Source: Phanerodontia chrysosporium
Taxonomy: Eukaryota > Basidiomycota > Agaricomycetes > Polyporales > Phanerochaetaceae
Reading direction: 5' to 3'
Assembly (NCBI GenBank): GCA_001910725.1
Contig: MJGA01000020.1
Coordinates: 124,001 to 188,000, forward strand
DNA: 64,000 nucleotides
Made by a program: the position numbers and the translations under genes. Numbering within the stretch: position 1 is the first letter of the stretch; every line of letters begins with the position of its first letter. The notes under the pieces are model-generated. The model did no database searches. It saw only the letters and a program-made list of their open reading frames with translations, and had not been told where the DNA came from. Positions 23,436 to 34,248 of this stretch are shown one piece after another.

Positions 23436-25217
23436 CGCGCCCCAGGTCGCCGGCAAGGGTCAGTGGCAAAGGGGGGACTGCGGGCGCGGAGATGGAGATG
23501 GTGGCAGGAGAAAAAGGCGATGGCGACAGGCGGCCGGCGAGCGCAATCTTTTCAGGCAGCGGGTCCGCAAGCGGCGTGTCATGGCGAGGGGCGCGCACGG
23601 GGGATGTAGCACGGATTTGGGCGACTTGACTCGCTGTGGGTGCACGGTGGGAGCTGGCTCGCCCCGGAGCCCATTGACCTCCCAACGCGGAACAAGGGCC
23701 CCATCAGCCACGAGGCGACGCGGTGTCGTGACCGGTCCGCTAATGAGCGTGTTCGCGGAACAAGCGGACGACACTTTTCGGGCCACAATCATTCGGGCGC
23801 GACGAAGGTGGGATGGCCGAGTCTCGATGCCCATTGTCTGGCAGCGCCAGAACACCGGCGGGCGGCGTAGATGAGGGCTGATGTTGAAAGGTTATCAGAG
23901 ACAATAGGTACTGGAGATGACGAGAGCAAAAAGGAACATGAGAAATTCGCAGAAGAAGCTCATCAGGGTGTCAACTGAGCTGGCAGGACGGGCGGAGAAA
24001 GTTGAAACAGTTGCATGGACTGAGCGAGATCGGATCCCCCGGGAGGTGTGAATGCTGTGATTTTCGAGTACTTACACTTCATGATACGGCTGCGGTCGTT
24101 TACCTTCACGATAGAAATGGTGCGAGAGCAGCATGTGGCTACGAACGACGCGGGTGAGCTGATGAGATTTAACTCTATAACGGGAACAAACCTACCAGGA
24201 TTTCGGCATATGGGGGCTTGAAGCTTCGAGGCAAGGCTAATCTACCATCACTGAGTAGTCTACGCCTTACATGGAGCTGCACCACAGTGCAGGCAAGCTG
24301 TAATACTCGGCCAGACTCTGGATGGCATTCCCCCTCCAGGATTACATTGACAGCCTCCACGACGGTGAACACAGCGGGCTACGACGAAGAGATTCTTCAG
24401 GACATCCTATGTCTCAGAGCACGGGAAAGGGCATGCCGGTAAAGTGCGCGATGAGCGTGTGGGAGATGTCGGGCGACATCGCTACGCCGCTGCTCGTCGT
24501 TCGAAAAGACGTCGGCCTGCGGCGCTTATAATATGATCGGAACAATGGACGGTGCGGTCACATGACCCATCACGTAGGATAATAATCGCGTCGCGTCGGC
24601 ATTCTTTTTCTGTCTACACGCCATGAAGCTGAGGGCCTTTTACAGCGTTACAATTTGCACAAAAACTACACAGGTTGAAGGGCCTACGGCAAGCTATACT
24701 CAACACTTGAAGCATGTAATTCATAGAGGAGCCATAGGTGCGTACGTATCACTACTTGATAAAACGGGGTTCAGATGGTACAAGGCCTCACGGAAGTGAG
24801 AGTTCGTAGAAGCGTCGCAATATCCTCTAGCGATACAGGCCATTCCAAATCGTGAAGACGTGCAAAAGGTCCGAGGCGGGTATAGACTGCGGAGATGGGG
24901 TATAAGACTGTCTATGATGAGGAATGGTTATCGACTTCAGCGAGTCCGTTCGTGGGTCCGGTGAATTGGATACAGAGAAGACTTCAGAGGTTAATAGAGA
25001 TAAGTTATCTTCGCTCGCGCACGGCGCGGCGGCTAAAGTTTAGAGGGCTCATCAGCCACTGTTCACAGACTAGGAGCAGCCCACGTACCAAGACAGAGTT
25101 AACAGCTATACATTTTACAGAGCCTAGACGACGTCCGGCATCGTATCAGGAGAGCTAAGAGCAAGGCAACGCGTGAGTCCAACTGCGCTGAAGCCAGACA
25201 ACCATCACACACACCGT
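23436..25217. other. Intergenic between receptor R1 and the pheromone gene
   Basis: About 1.8 kb. It should hold the R1 promoter. I searched both strands by eye for further CaaX-terminated precursors and found none. A TATA-like ATTATAAG on the minus strand near 24535 precedes an ATG with only 21 codons. A 54-codon plus-strand frame at 24623 has no recognisable features. Confidence 0.45.
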
Positions 25218-25346
25218 TCAGCATATCGTACACCAGCTGAACGACGAGCTGTTTCCCAAGTGCTCGTCCTCGACAGGTATGTCTGGTACGAGCTCAATCG
25301 GCGCGAGGAGGATCGAGAGATCGTGAAAGTCGTCTGCCGGGGGCAT
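25218..25346 (-). CDS. Mating pheromone precursor (42 aa, CaaX = CTIC)
   Basis: Intronless 42-codon gene, starting MPPADDFHDLSILLAP and ending FSWCTIC-stop. The C-terminal Cys-Thr-Ile-Cys fits a CaaX box: the Cys would be farnesylated, the last three residues removed and the end carboxymethylated. The acidic VEDEH about ten residues before that Cys sits where basidiomycete precursors carry their charged N-terminal processing site. The mature peptide would thus be roughly 11-13 residues ending in ...SFSWC. The length, the acidic N-terminal half, and the position about 340 bases from the start of R2 and facing away from it are typical of B-locus pheromone genes. Cys as the last CaaX residue is less usual than Ala. 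Strong candidate, not proven. Confidence 0.85.
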   Translation of the reverse strand: MPPADDFHDLSILLAPIELVPDIPVEDEHLGNSSSFSWCTIC

Positions 25347-25687
25347 GGCTGATGCGCTGTCGGGAAAAGAGGAGGCGGGTCTCCGAGAGGCGGATGTGCG
25401 CAACGACTGTCGAGTGGGAGATGATCTTGCGAAAACACCCCGGCGGGACCTGCGCCCCACATAAGTAACGAGTGGAGACAATGGGCGCGGGGAGAATGGG
25501 CGAGCCCAGACGGGCGCCTCGCGAGGCCGACGCGCGGCTATTGGGAGTATTGTCGCCGAGCCCGCCCACTGTCTTTCGAACCACGCCCACCACGAGCGGA
25601 ACAGCCCGAGAATGCGTTGCCGAGCTCTTAAGTACCCGTGCTCTTGCTCTGCTGCCTCCAGCACAGAGCTAGTCTCTGCCCGCCCCC
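25347..25687. promoter_or_regulatory. Shared divergent promoter, pheromone gene / receptor R2
   Basis: 340 bases between the ATGs of the pheromone precursor (minus) and R2 (plus). Both promoters must lie here. No canonical TATAAA was seen; CATAAG near 25459 and CTTAAG near 25626 are weak candidates. Confidence 0.5.
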
Positions 25688-27161
25688 ATGTCTGACCCCA
25701 CCTACCCCCTGTTTCCTGTCGTTTCCTTCTTGGGCTTTGTTGTTGCATTCGTACCTCTGTCATGGCACCTCCAGGCGTGGAACGCCGGGACGTGCATCTA
25801 CATGTTCTGGGCAGGCTTTGCAAGCCTCATTCAATTCGTCGACGCGTTGGTTTGGCACGGCAACGCGGTGAACAAGATTCCCGTCTGGTGCGACATCAGT
25901 ATGTCCCATGTTCGTCTACCTAGATAGGCCTTTGACTAATTGTCTACAGCCACGAAGTTCATTATTGGTGCTGGAGTTGGCATTCCTGCCGCCTCACTTT
26001 GCATCAATCGTCGATTGTACAGCATAGCAGCTGTCCAACAGACTGCACTTAGTCTCCGCGAGGTCAGTCGGTCATGATACGCTATATGGCGTCTGCTGAT
26101 GGTGTCTGTAGAAACGCAAGTCTATCTGCATTGACCTCGCCATCGGGTTTGGCATCCCTGTGCTCGTCATGTGCTTGCGTAAGTCGGATTCGCGTCTCTT
26201 GAAGACGATCTGTCTCACTCTTCGCAGACACCATCGTCCAGGGACACCGCTTCAACATCGCTGAAGACATTGGGTGCCTTCCTGCCATCTACGTTACGCC
26301 TCTTACCTTTCCACTGGTCTTCATGTGGCCAGTCCTGCTCGGGCTGGTATCCTTCTTTTATGCCTGTACGTATACCCACTCGCTTATGCGGTCTCCTATT
26401 CTGACAAATGCTTCAGCCATGACCCTGAGGGCGTTCTGGGTGCGCCGCATCCAGTTCCGTGAGCTCCTCGCATCCTCGTCCTCCATGTCCATCAGCCGCT
26501 ACCTGCGGCTCATGCTGCTCTCGTGCTTCGAGATCGCGCTTACCGTCCCGCTCGGTGTCTACAGCATCTACATCAACGTGCACGGCGTGCGCGTCGCCCC
26601 GTGGATCTCGTGGGCCGACACGCACTACGAGTTCTGGCGCGTCGTACAAATCCCTGCGCTCCTTTGGCGCGCGAACCCGCAGGCCGTCGCCGCGTACGAG
26701 ACCGGCCGCTGGGTGTACCCCTGCGCCGCATTCCTATTCTTTGGTCTCTTTGGCTTTGCGGAGGAGGCGCGCCGCCATTATCGCGCAGCATTCTGGTGCA
26801 TCGTGCGCCCACTTGGCTTCATGCCCCGCACACACAAGTCGCCTCTCGGCAGTCATTACAGGTGTGTATCCCCTGTGCGCCGTACGTCCGCCCGCTGCTG
26901 ATGCCGACGCTGCTCAGTCAACCCCACTCGCCGACGGTGCGCACGCCGACCACGTACGCACACACACAGAAGACACCAGATGCAGATATCGAGAAGGGTG
27001 TGTTCCGCACAAGCAAGCTTGTGGGTACACCCGAGATCGACTGCATCCTAGTCTCGCATGACCTCAGAGGCGGCGAACTCGACTTTCCTGCGACGCCCAT
27101 GACCGCGTTCTCCTTCGAGACCGACACAGAACTGGGTAGCGACATTGGCACTGCACAGTGA
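25688..27161 (+). CDS. STE3: STE3-family mating pheromone receptor R2
   Basis: Typical mushroom B-locus receptor. It begins MSDPTYPLFPVVSFLGFVVA, runs through WHLQAWNAGTC, DALVWHGNAVNKIPVWCDI, then after an intron TKFIIGAGVGIPAASLC and INRRLY. Further exons give DLAIGFGIPVLVM, TIVQGHRFNIAEDIGC and TFPLVFMWPVLLG, then the long exon with IQFRELLASSSSMSISRYLRLM, helices 6-7 and EEARRHYRAAFW. The last intron joins GSHY to a tail rich in Pro, Ser and Thr ending GSDIGTAQ. About six exons; all frames join cleanly. Of the three receptors here this is the most canonical and the likeliest to be mating-specific. It lies beside the pheromone gene. Confidence 0.95.
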
Positions 27162-27339
27162 TCCGTCACAACTGTTCCAATTCGTGGTTTCTCTGGCATC
27201 ACGAATTTTCTTGACGTACTCCTTGTTACGACCTGACGCCACACCGATGCGCTTGCTCTTGTACTTTTACTAGTACATTGTGCCACATGTGATGCTATCT
27301 CACCAAGTTCCGTCATTGCGCGTGCTAATGTCATGCGTC

Positions 27340-27785
27340 ACAAGCCCCTTCGCAGAACCTTGAACTGGCTACACCGTCGGCGCTTCTTCGATGAACGCGC
27401 CCGTAGGCTGCCGAAGCTGCACGCCGTGGAAGTATATTCAATACAGGACTCCAAATGCTGATCTTTCGATGCCCTCGAGCACTTTGCGAGGCACCTCCCG
27501 CTGTTAAACGTTCTCTCCACGGACTTTACAATCTCCGAACCGATAACGCTATGTGCGCCCCAGGCGCACTCTCCAATCCCGATAACCATGTTTATGGGAT
27601 TTCATCCTCAGCTCAACGAGGACAACTGCGAGTGGGTGGCAGCCTGCACTTCGCGTGTATACCCCAACGCAGTGTGTCGGCGACCATACGACGTGGAAGA
27701 CGACGACGACGAGGATAGTGTTGAGAACGACCTATGGCTTCGCGTCGGGCGGATGGTAGGGCAGATGCGCGATGCCGCTCTGTAA
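27340..27785 (+). pseudogene. Relic of the F-box gene (C-terminal part)
   Basis: The segment corresponds only to the last third of the F-box protein encoded at 28025-29613. ALEHFARHLPLLNVLS matches ALELFATHLPDLEFLS there, and RVYPNAVCRRP...WLRVGRMVGQMR matches RVYPNAACALP...WRRVSQVFERMR. An in-frame TGA lies just before ALEHF, and no N-terminal part or F-box is present. It is therefore a truncated duplicate left between R2 and the full-length gene. Confidence 0.65.
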
Positions 27786-28024
27786 TAATGCACCGTATAG
27801 TATGTAGTTCTTGAATGGGATGCCTATCGGTATGTATGCACGAGGAGTTCTTCAAATATTTACGTTGACTCTAGGTTAATGATAATCATGGGTCACTCCA
27901 CGTTATTATTCGCTGTGTCGCAGAACAATGCAGGCCGTCGGAGTTGTTGTGCGTTTCTCCCCCGCCGGCTTCGGCGCTACGCCAACAAACTTGAACCTAA
28001 CGTCCATCACAGTCGCGCCTAAGG

Positions 28025-29613
28025 ATGCATCGGGCCCTGGAGATTGACGAGATCTTTACCGCCGTTGTGCAGACCATTGGTGACGACGAGAGACAGAGCA
28101 CGATGGCGGCCCTGTCCTTGACGTGTCGAGCGCTCTACGATCCTGCGAGCGATGTCCTTTGGGGGGATTTGCCCTACTTCGAGCCGCTGCTGAAGTGCCT
28201 ACCTGCCAAGTTCGTAGAGCAGCCGCTGCGTCTTGCTGTGAGTGAGCCCGCTCCTCTCGCGACTCATTGCTCACTGGCTCTATAGGAGGCACGCGAGCTG
28301 CTCCCGAGGCCATGGGCTCGCTTCTTGGCACATGCTGCGCGTGTCAAGACGTTGAAGGTGTCTCGTATCAAGGAAGGATTGCGGAAGACGCAAAAGCACA
28401 TGCACCTTCTTGCACTCGTTCGCTCCCTGTCCGGTGTTCCCATCTTCCCTCGTCTCCATACCTTGGTCATGGGACACACTTTCACTATGCCACGGTCGCA
28501 GCTCGCCATGTATCTCCCTCTGTTTCTCGGCCCTGAGGTATGCACAGTACAGCTCGCTCTGGAAGGTGATGAGAAGGATTCTCCTCCCGCTTTGGACCAA
28601 ATCCTGCTACATTGTCCTCGGCTTCGCACCCTTGAATTGGAGAGCATGCCCCGAGATCAACACATGGGAGCGTTATCATGTCTTATTACTCTGGAGAAGT
28701 TGACGTGCGGAGAGAGATATGGAAGATTGGACACACCCCGCGACTTGACACCGATTGCGCATTTGCCGTCTCTGCGACATCTTGTCGTCAAACCCTTCAA
28801 GCTCAAGACGGCCGCTAAGAAGATCCCGAAGGGCCTCCGGCGCACACCAATGTTTTCTACATTGGAAACACTGGAGCTCGTTTACGTGCGATTTGATTAC
28901 CCTCTTCTCACATCCATCTTACAATCCATCACATCTACGCAACTCCACACTCTTCTCATTCAGGGCGTGGAATGGGAAACGGACGTTGACAGCCTGGACC
29001 ACGTCCTTCGTCTGGTGGCTGAATTCCAGACGCTGCGCGTTCTGCATCTTCACAGCAACGCATACGGATTTGCCCATGAGTTTCCTTCCCTGCCACTGCT
29101 GCGGCTACGAAACCTCGAAGAGCTCGATCTCCGGTTGGGAAACGTCATCCGCTGCACAGGAAGAGGCATTTCAGAACTCGGTTGCGCATGTCCTAGGCTA
29201 CGACGTCTGTCGGTATTCCCCGGTTACGGCTTCGAAGATGCATCCCTGTGGTCTCTGAGTGCACTCGAGCTCTTCGCAACTCACCTTCCCGACTTGGAAT
29301 TCCTTTCGCGACATTCTCTCCTTCAACTATACCGCCGCTCGGCAGCACGCTCTCGCCCATTTCTTCACATGCGCAAATCATATTGATGATCTCCGTAGGG
29401 GATGCTCGTACAGAGCTTGACGAGGCCTCCATCGAAAGACTTGCAGCCTACGTATTCAGGGTATATCCGAATGCAGCATGCGCCCTGCCAGATTGGTGTC
29501 GTGACCTGGAAGACGGAGACCTTGATGCTTCACAGCGCAGCTGGCGTCGCGTCTCGCAGGTCTTCGAAAGGATGCGCACGTGCGAGCACAGCGGAAATCC
29601 TGGCCCTAAGTGA
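28025..29613 (+). CDS. F-box/LRR-like protein, one-base frameshift near the C-terminus
   Basis: Two exons (28025-28237, 28286 onward). The N-terminus (EIDEIFTAVVQTIGDDERQSTMAALSLTCRALYDPASDVLW) is the degenerate F-box of the large Agaricomycete F-box family, expected to bind Skp1 in an SCF ubiquitin ligase. The rest consists of leucine-rich stretches (FPRLHTLVMG, CPRLRTLELE, LPSLRHLVVKP, FSTLETLELV, LRNLEELDLRLG) that would bind substrate. Near 29305, after LPDLE, the matching C-terminus (IPFATFSPSTIPPL...VYPNAACALPDW) is one base out of frame; an extra A in GGAATT restores it. The relic at 27340 confirms which C-terminus is original. Substrate unknown. Confidence 0.8.
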
Positions 29614-30200
29614 AATCTCTGTGCTATATAAGACGTCATCATGTACATAGTATCATCTTGACATTTCAACTAAGAATTGCGCAACCCCAACATGTCCTGC
29701 GTGTAGTTGCAGCCAAAATGCGCTGAAGAGATTTGGCCACCTTCCCGCGAGCCTGTTTATTCACTCGTCCTCCACCGGATGCGTGGCAATCGTTACGCTC
29801 TGAAAGGTAAATATTGTGGTGGGTACCGTTTGCCTACGAAGCGGCAGTGTCAGCCGCTCTTTGGTCCTGGTAAGACATATCACCGCCCGACATGACGGTA
29901 GAGGGTCTCGTTCAGTATACTCTTTGCAAGATTACTCCCTGACGCAGAACGGACTGTGCTTCGTCGCGGCGGACGACTGTATACTGTGCATGACCTAAGA
30001 TGGCACTGCGAATCATGTACTGTGCTTGCATCCCAGATGCTGGTTTTACAACTTCACTATATCCGCGCTGAAAACGTCACTCGATTAATCCCCGAATTTG
30101 AGAAGTAGTCCAAAGGCGAAACGAAGTAGTTCAGATGTGCCACAGCCTAATTACGGAACAAACGCGCCCCAGATGCGACACATGCCCGCAGCTGACACCT
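29614..30200. other. Intergenic, no gene recognised
   Basis: About 590 bases after the F-box gene. A TATATAAG lies near 29622 but is followed only by very short frames. A chance Cys-Phe-Val-Ala near 29957 is not followed by a stop. Confidence 0.4.
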
Positions 30201-30989
30201 CTAGAGGTTGGGTTTGCGCCGTGCACGATCGATGATGCACACGACTAATGCCACGCAGAGGAACATAAAGCCGAAGATGCGGCGGTCCGCGTGCATCGGC
30301 GCGAACGCGGGCGGGAGCCGCAGCGAGAGCACCGGCACGCCGTATGCGCACTCGAGCGACGTGCCTGCGATGCGCTCGCGCGTCTCGAGATGCGGTGCGT
30401 CCTCAGGTGACAAGGGTTCGTCTGACTCTGCTCCTATTGGGTCCGAACCACAGAGTTCGGCGTACGCTGTGACGACGGTGAGCACTTCGGACTCAGAGCG
30501 AGCGAGTGATGGTGCACCTGAGAGGGCGCGACGCGACGCGAACGCAACGCTGGATTCCTGGTATGCCGTATATTGACATTCTAGACAATCCTTGACGACG
30601 GTTGGGGACGCGACGTTGCAGGTGCAGGATAATCCTTGCTCGCACGTCTAGACGCGAGACCTAAGGCGTCGAACGAAACGCTGGGAACAAGTGCGGCTTA
30701 CCTCTTGTGCCCTTCTTACTGGTTCACAGATAGGTATACACTGCGTCCCAAATCTCATTAGTGTGTGCAGTGGGCGGATTGTTGGTGAACCCACCTCGGA
30801 TGCAAGCAGGGCTTCGGTGGTGCTTAGTTCGCAAGTGCTGAGCTCGACAGCATACTGCTCAAGGGGAGTCGCCTTTACAGCGCAAAACACTGGTAAAAGT
30901 CAGATAAGTAGTTTGGCGATCAATTTGCGGCACGTACGTGTGAAAACTGAGAAGACGCAGATCCAGGTGTTTCGGGAGTGCGGAGGCAT
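30201..30989 (-). CDS. Cys-rich single-pass membrane protein (228 aa)
   Basis: Three exons (30989-30938, 30889-30702, 30647-30201) join in frame into 228 residues. A short N-terminus with WICVFSVFTLFCAV may act as signal anchor. The luminal part has Cys-rich groups (STCELST, FGTQCIPICEPV, TCEQGLSCTCN, KDCLECQ) that look disulfide-bonded. Near the C-terminus, after APMHADR, comes a transmembrane segment (IFGFMFLCVALVVCII) and a basic tail (DRARRKPNL), giving a type I topology. A TATATAC-type box lies 90 bases upstream. No family recognised; it lies inside the B locus between receptors but shows no receptor or pheromone features. Confidence 0.6.
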
Positions 30990-31078
30990 GGCAAACAACT
31001 GTGCGGGCGAATGGGGGGCTAGCAGGTGATGAGTGTTGTAGGCGTAGAGGAGGAAGTTGGTACAGGTACACTGAGGTG

Positions 31079-31086
31079 TATATAAC
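31079..31086 (-). promoter_or_regulatory. TATA-like box of the Cys-rich membrane protein gene
   Basis: Minus-strand TTATATAC about 90 bases upstream of the ATG at 30989. Confidence 0.45.
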
Positions 31087-32267
31087 CTCGGTCGGGAGTC
31101 AAATGAACATCAACGTTTCCTCTGTCGAAAGACAATTAGGCCTGCTTATGTAAGCACACGCTTATTGTCTCGCAGGTAGTCCGTGGAATCCGGTATTCAG
31201 TAGATGCAGTGTGCCTTGAGGGCAGTCGCAACGGAGCAAGATTCTGGAAGAATTCGGGGAGGGCCTAGTGGTCCCAGAAATCCTTGGTCGACAGATTATT
31301 AGGTGGCGACCGGGGCAGACTAGTCGGTATGTAGACGGTGAGATGAGAAGTTACCGAAGAAGATTCTATCGGAGCAGTGTTGCCATTCTGCAGCACAATC
31401 ATCCGAGGGATGTCGGGTGTCATGGCGTCCGCGGGAGGTTGCTTGACTCGAAAGTTTTGGGATCGTCATGGCGGTGAGCGGGCAAAGTCAAACTGTGATA
31501 GGCGCCTGTAACGCCACGAAGCTCTCGGGGCTTTGCGGAAGCTTTGATGAGGCCTCTGCATTAGACGCCGAGGTGGACTGTTGAACTTTGCTTTGCATCT
31601 CCTCGAGGCTGACCATGCGCCGATTCGAGACGCTCAGCTCGGGTTCTTCTGCAACCAGAACCACAGTGGCGAGCGCCCTAATGCCTCTTTCATATGTCCG
31701 AGAATGGTGGGTTTATCTAGCGATTGTAGCCGGGAAACTTGCTGACAACTCGCGGAAGAAAGCGCCGAATCTAGCGACTTTATTGCCATGAACCAAGCTC
31801 TTACGCTCTTCCTGTTGTTAGACGCATGACATGGTCAATGAAACGTAGTCCCGCTAAGTCGAGCTCATAGTCTCGCTTAACAGGGACGATATCCCTGGGC
31901 GCGCAAATACAAGACGACTCTGCCCAATATGGGCTTGCGATAGATTCTGCCAATTCGGGCACCCGTCCCCATTTGGCCCTTCACTTGTGCCATGCACGGC
32001 TTAACGGCGCGAGCAATGCCTCTCGTGACGTGCTCGACGTTCTCAAGCGGCTTCTAGCAATCCGCCTTTATGTCTCGCAGGGCATGCCGTTGTATTCTCG
32101 CGACCCAGCCACACAGCCGGGGGACGCGCGAGCCCCACCGTTTCGCCTGATATTGACGAGTCCGGAGATGGCACGCTTCTTCTCCCTATACTCTTCTCGT
32201 CGATACCCTCAAGCTGTAGCTATACGACCTCTGCCGCGCTCTCGCTGGATCGACACCACGGCCGACC
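31087..32267. other. Intergenic upstream of receptor R3
   Basis: About 1.2 kb with no recognised gene. Both strands were read for CaaX-terminated frames; the nearest, a frame ending Cys-Ser-Val-Pro near 31206, lacks an ATG and was rejected. It probably contains the R3 promoter. Confidence 0.4.
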
Positions 32268-34248
32268 ATGCGCCCAGAGTTGCCTGTCCTCTCCTTCTTC
32301 TGCCTCGTCCTCCTCGTCGCTCTTACGCTTCTTCACGTGAACTCACGAAATGTTGCGGTCCTGGCTTTGATCGGGTGGCTGCTCGTCTGCAGTTTGGTGC
32401 AGGGAGTAAACAGTGTCGTATGGGCCAATGATGCTGTCGTTCGCTCACCAGGCTGGTGTGATCTCGGTGAGTCTCTTCGCTCGAAATCCTATATGTCTAT
32501 ATTCAACCCATTCTATAGCCACGAAGATGGTCTTTGGGGCACGCCTGGCGATCCCAGCCGCTTGCACCAGCATTTGCTACCACCTGTATTTCTTGTCATC
32601 GAACCGAGACGCGAAGCGAAGGCCTTATAGATCCCTATTCGAAGTTATATTCTGTTTAATATTTCCATCGTCTACATGATATTCCGTAAGTCGTTTCGCT
32701 CCCCAAATAGCACTTCGCTGACTGGCATCAGATATCATTGTTCAAAACCATCGTTTCGTCATTGCGCAAGACTTTGGCTGCGTGGCCTCCATCTATACCT
32801 CGGATGCCGCGATAATCCTGGTCTGGATACCGCCCTTCGCTTTCAGCATCGCCGCACTGGTCTTTTCAGGCCTCTCTTTGCGGTGCCACATCCGCCGGAG
32901 TCGCCAGCTCTCCGACCGTGTGTGCCTTTCGTCACGACTAATCACGGTTACATTCCTTCGTCCACTGTTTACGTCTATGGCCATCTCTCTCCTCGTGTTC
33001 CTAGTGTCCCTGTACGATATGGTTGCTGCGGTAACCTCGGATGGCGGCCTACAGCCTTGGCACTCCTGGCATGCAGTACACGAAAATCTCTCCCAAGCTG
33101 CAGTCATCCCGAAGGCGGCCCGCGCCTATCGTCACCGCATCGAGGCCTGGTGGTGGGTTCCACCGATCGCGACGCTACTCTTCGCGGGCACCGCACTCGC
33201 AGGACTAGCATACTGTGCGCAGACTGAGCGCAATGGTAGGCGCCCCGGCCACTGGTTCCGCACGTCGCTCTTCCGGCGCTCGCGCGGCGACGACGAGTTC
33301 ATCCAGCGTGACGACGGTTACGGCACGCGCTTCTCCTCACGACTGTCGACACGACTGTCTACGCATTTCACGGTCTCTCCAGGACCCCGTTCGCCGCTTG
33401 TCTCCGGGTGGGATGACACCTTCCGCTCGAAGCCCCGTGCGCCGACCTCTCCTGCGCCGTCCGACGTGAGCTCCGCCGAGTGTGCGACGCCCGTAAAACC
33501 TGCTGGGATTGTGTACCCAATGTACCCTGCGCCGCCGCCGCCCCCGCGCGCTCACTTGCCCACACCTCTCGTGATCCCGCCCCCAACGCCGTCCCGGCCC
33601 GCATGCGTCGCGAAGCCCGCTCCCAAGCCGTCGCCGCCAAAGGAGCAAGCGAGCCCGCGCTGGTCGACACTGCTGACGCACACCCCGCCGAGCCTGCACC
33701 CGCTCGCCCAGACGCCGCCAAGCATGCACCCACTTGGCGCGTCGCCCGCAGAATCGCTCCTTTCGTCGCCGTGGCCGTGCCCGCCGTCGAGCGTGCCGCT
33801 CTCGCCCGTGTCGCCCGCGGAGGCGCTGCTTGCCGTGCAGCAGCCCTCGCCTCCGGACGCGTCGCCGCTCGCACCCTGCGCCCCGCCCGCGCTCTTCGTC
33901 ACGCCGCCGCCCCCGGCAGCGCCTGCCTCTCCCGCGCCGCCAATGTCCCCGATGTCGCCGGCGCCGTCGCGCCGGTACGCGCGCCCGCCTAGCACGGGCT
34001 CGCTCGCGGAGAGCACGATCAGCGCGAACGCATACCTCCCCGACGCGCGCCGCGCGCCCTTCGCGGACGCGGGCATCCCTGCGCCGCCCTCCGACGCCTC
34101 GCCGCTCGTGGAGCGCAGCCGGAGCCCGCTGCGGCGCATCCCGAGCCTTGAGGGCTTCCACGCACGCAAGCGCAGCCTCGGGCCCAGTGCGCCGCGCAGG
34201 CGCGAGCACGAGGCGATCTACATGACCGTCGTGCACGAGACCGCCTGA
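32268..34248 (+). CDS. STE3: STE3-family pheromone receptor R3 with long Pro/Ser-rich tail, one-base frameshift
   Basis: The start MRPELPVLSFFCLVLLVAL leads into VNSVVWANDAVVRSPGWCDL, the STE3 exon-1 block. After an intron come ATKMVFGARLAIPAAC, then IIVQNHRFVIAQDFGC, ILVWIPPFAFSIAALVF and helix 7 (WWVPPIATLLFAGTALAG). Between KRRPYR and YILFNISIVYMIF the frame shifts by one at a CCC run near 32635; one added C restores it, as elsewhere in this window. The cytoplasmic tail is about 300 residues, very rich in Pro, Ser and Ala (for example PPPPPRAHLPTP), unusually long for STE3. It may be a non-mating receptor-like paralogue, which are common beside B loci. Confidence 0.85.

Noticed and set aside
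24456..24540. Short minus-strand frame (MSPDISHTLIAHF) after a TATA-like box
   Set aside because: Only 21 codons, no Cys and no CaaX; nothing suggests a pheromone.
29816..29998. Cys-Phe-Val-Ala near 29957 resembling a pheromone CaaX end
   Set aside because: No stop follows; nine more codons are read, and the upstream frame lacks precursor features.
30201..30989. A fourth pheromone receptor
   Set aside because: Only one strong C-terminal helix is visible and the STE3 blocks (VPVWCDI, IVQ-HRF) are absent.
31141..31220. Frame ending Cys-Ser-Val-Pro-stop
   Set aside because: There is a stop and no ATG upstream in that frame, and Pro is not an accepted final CaaX residue.
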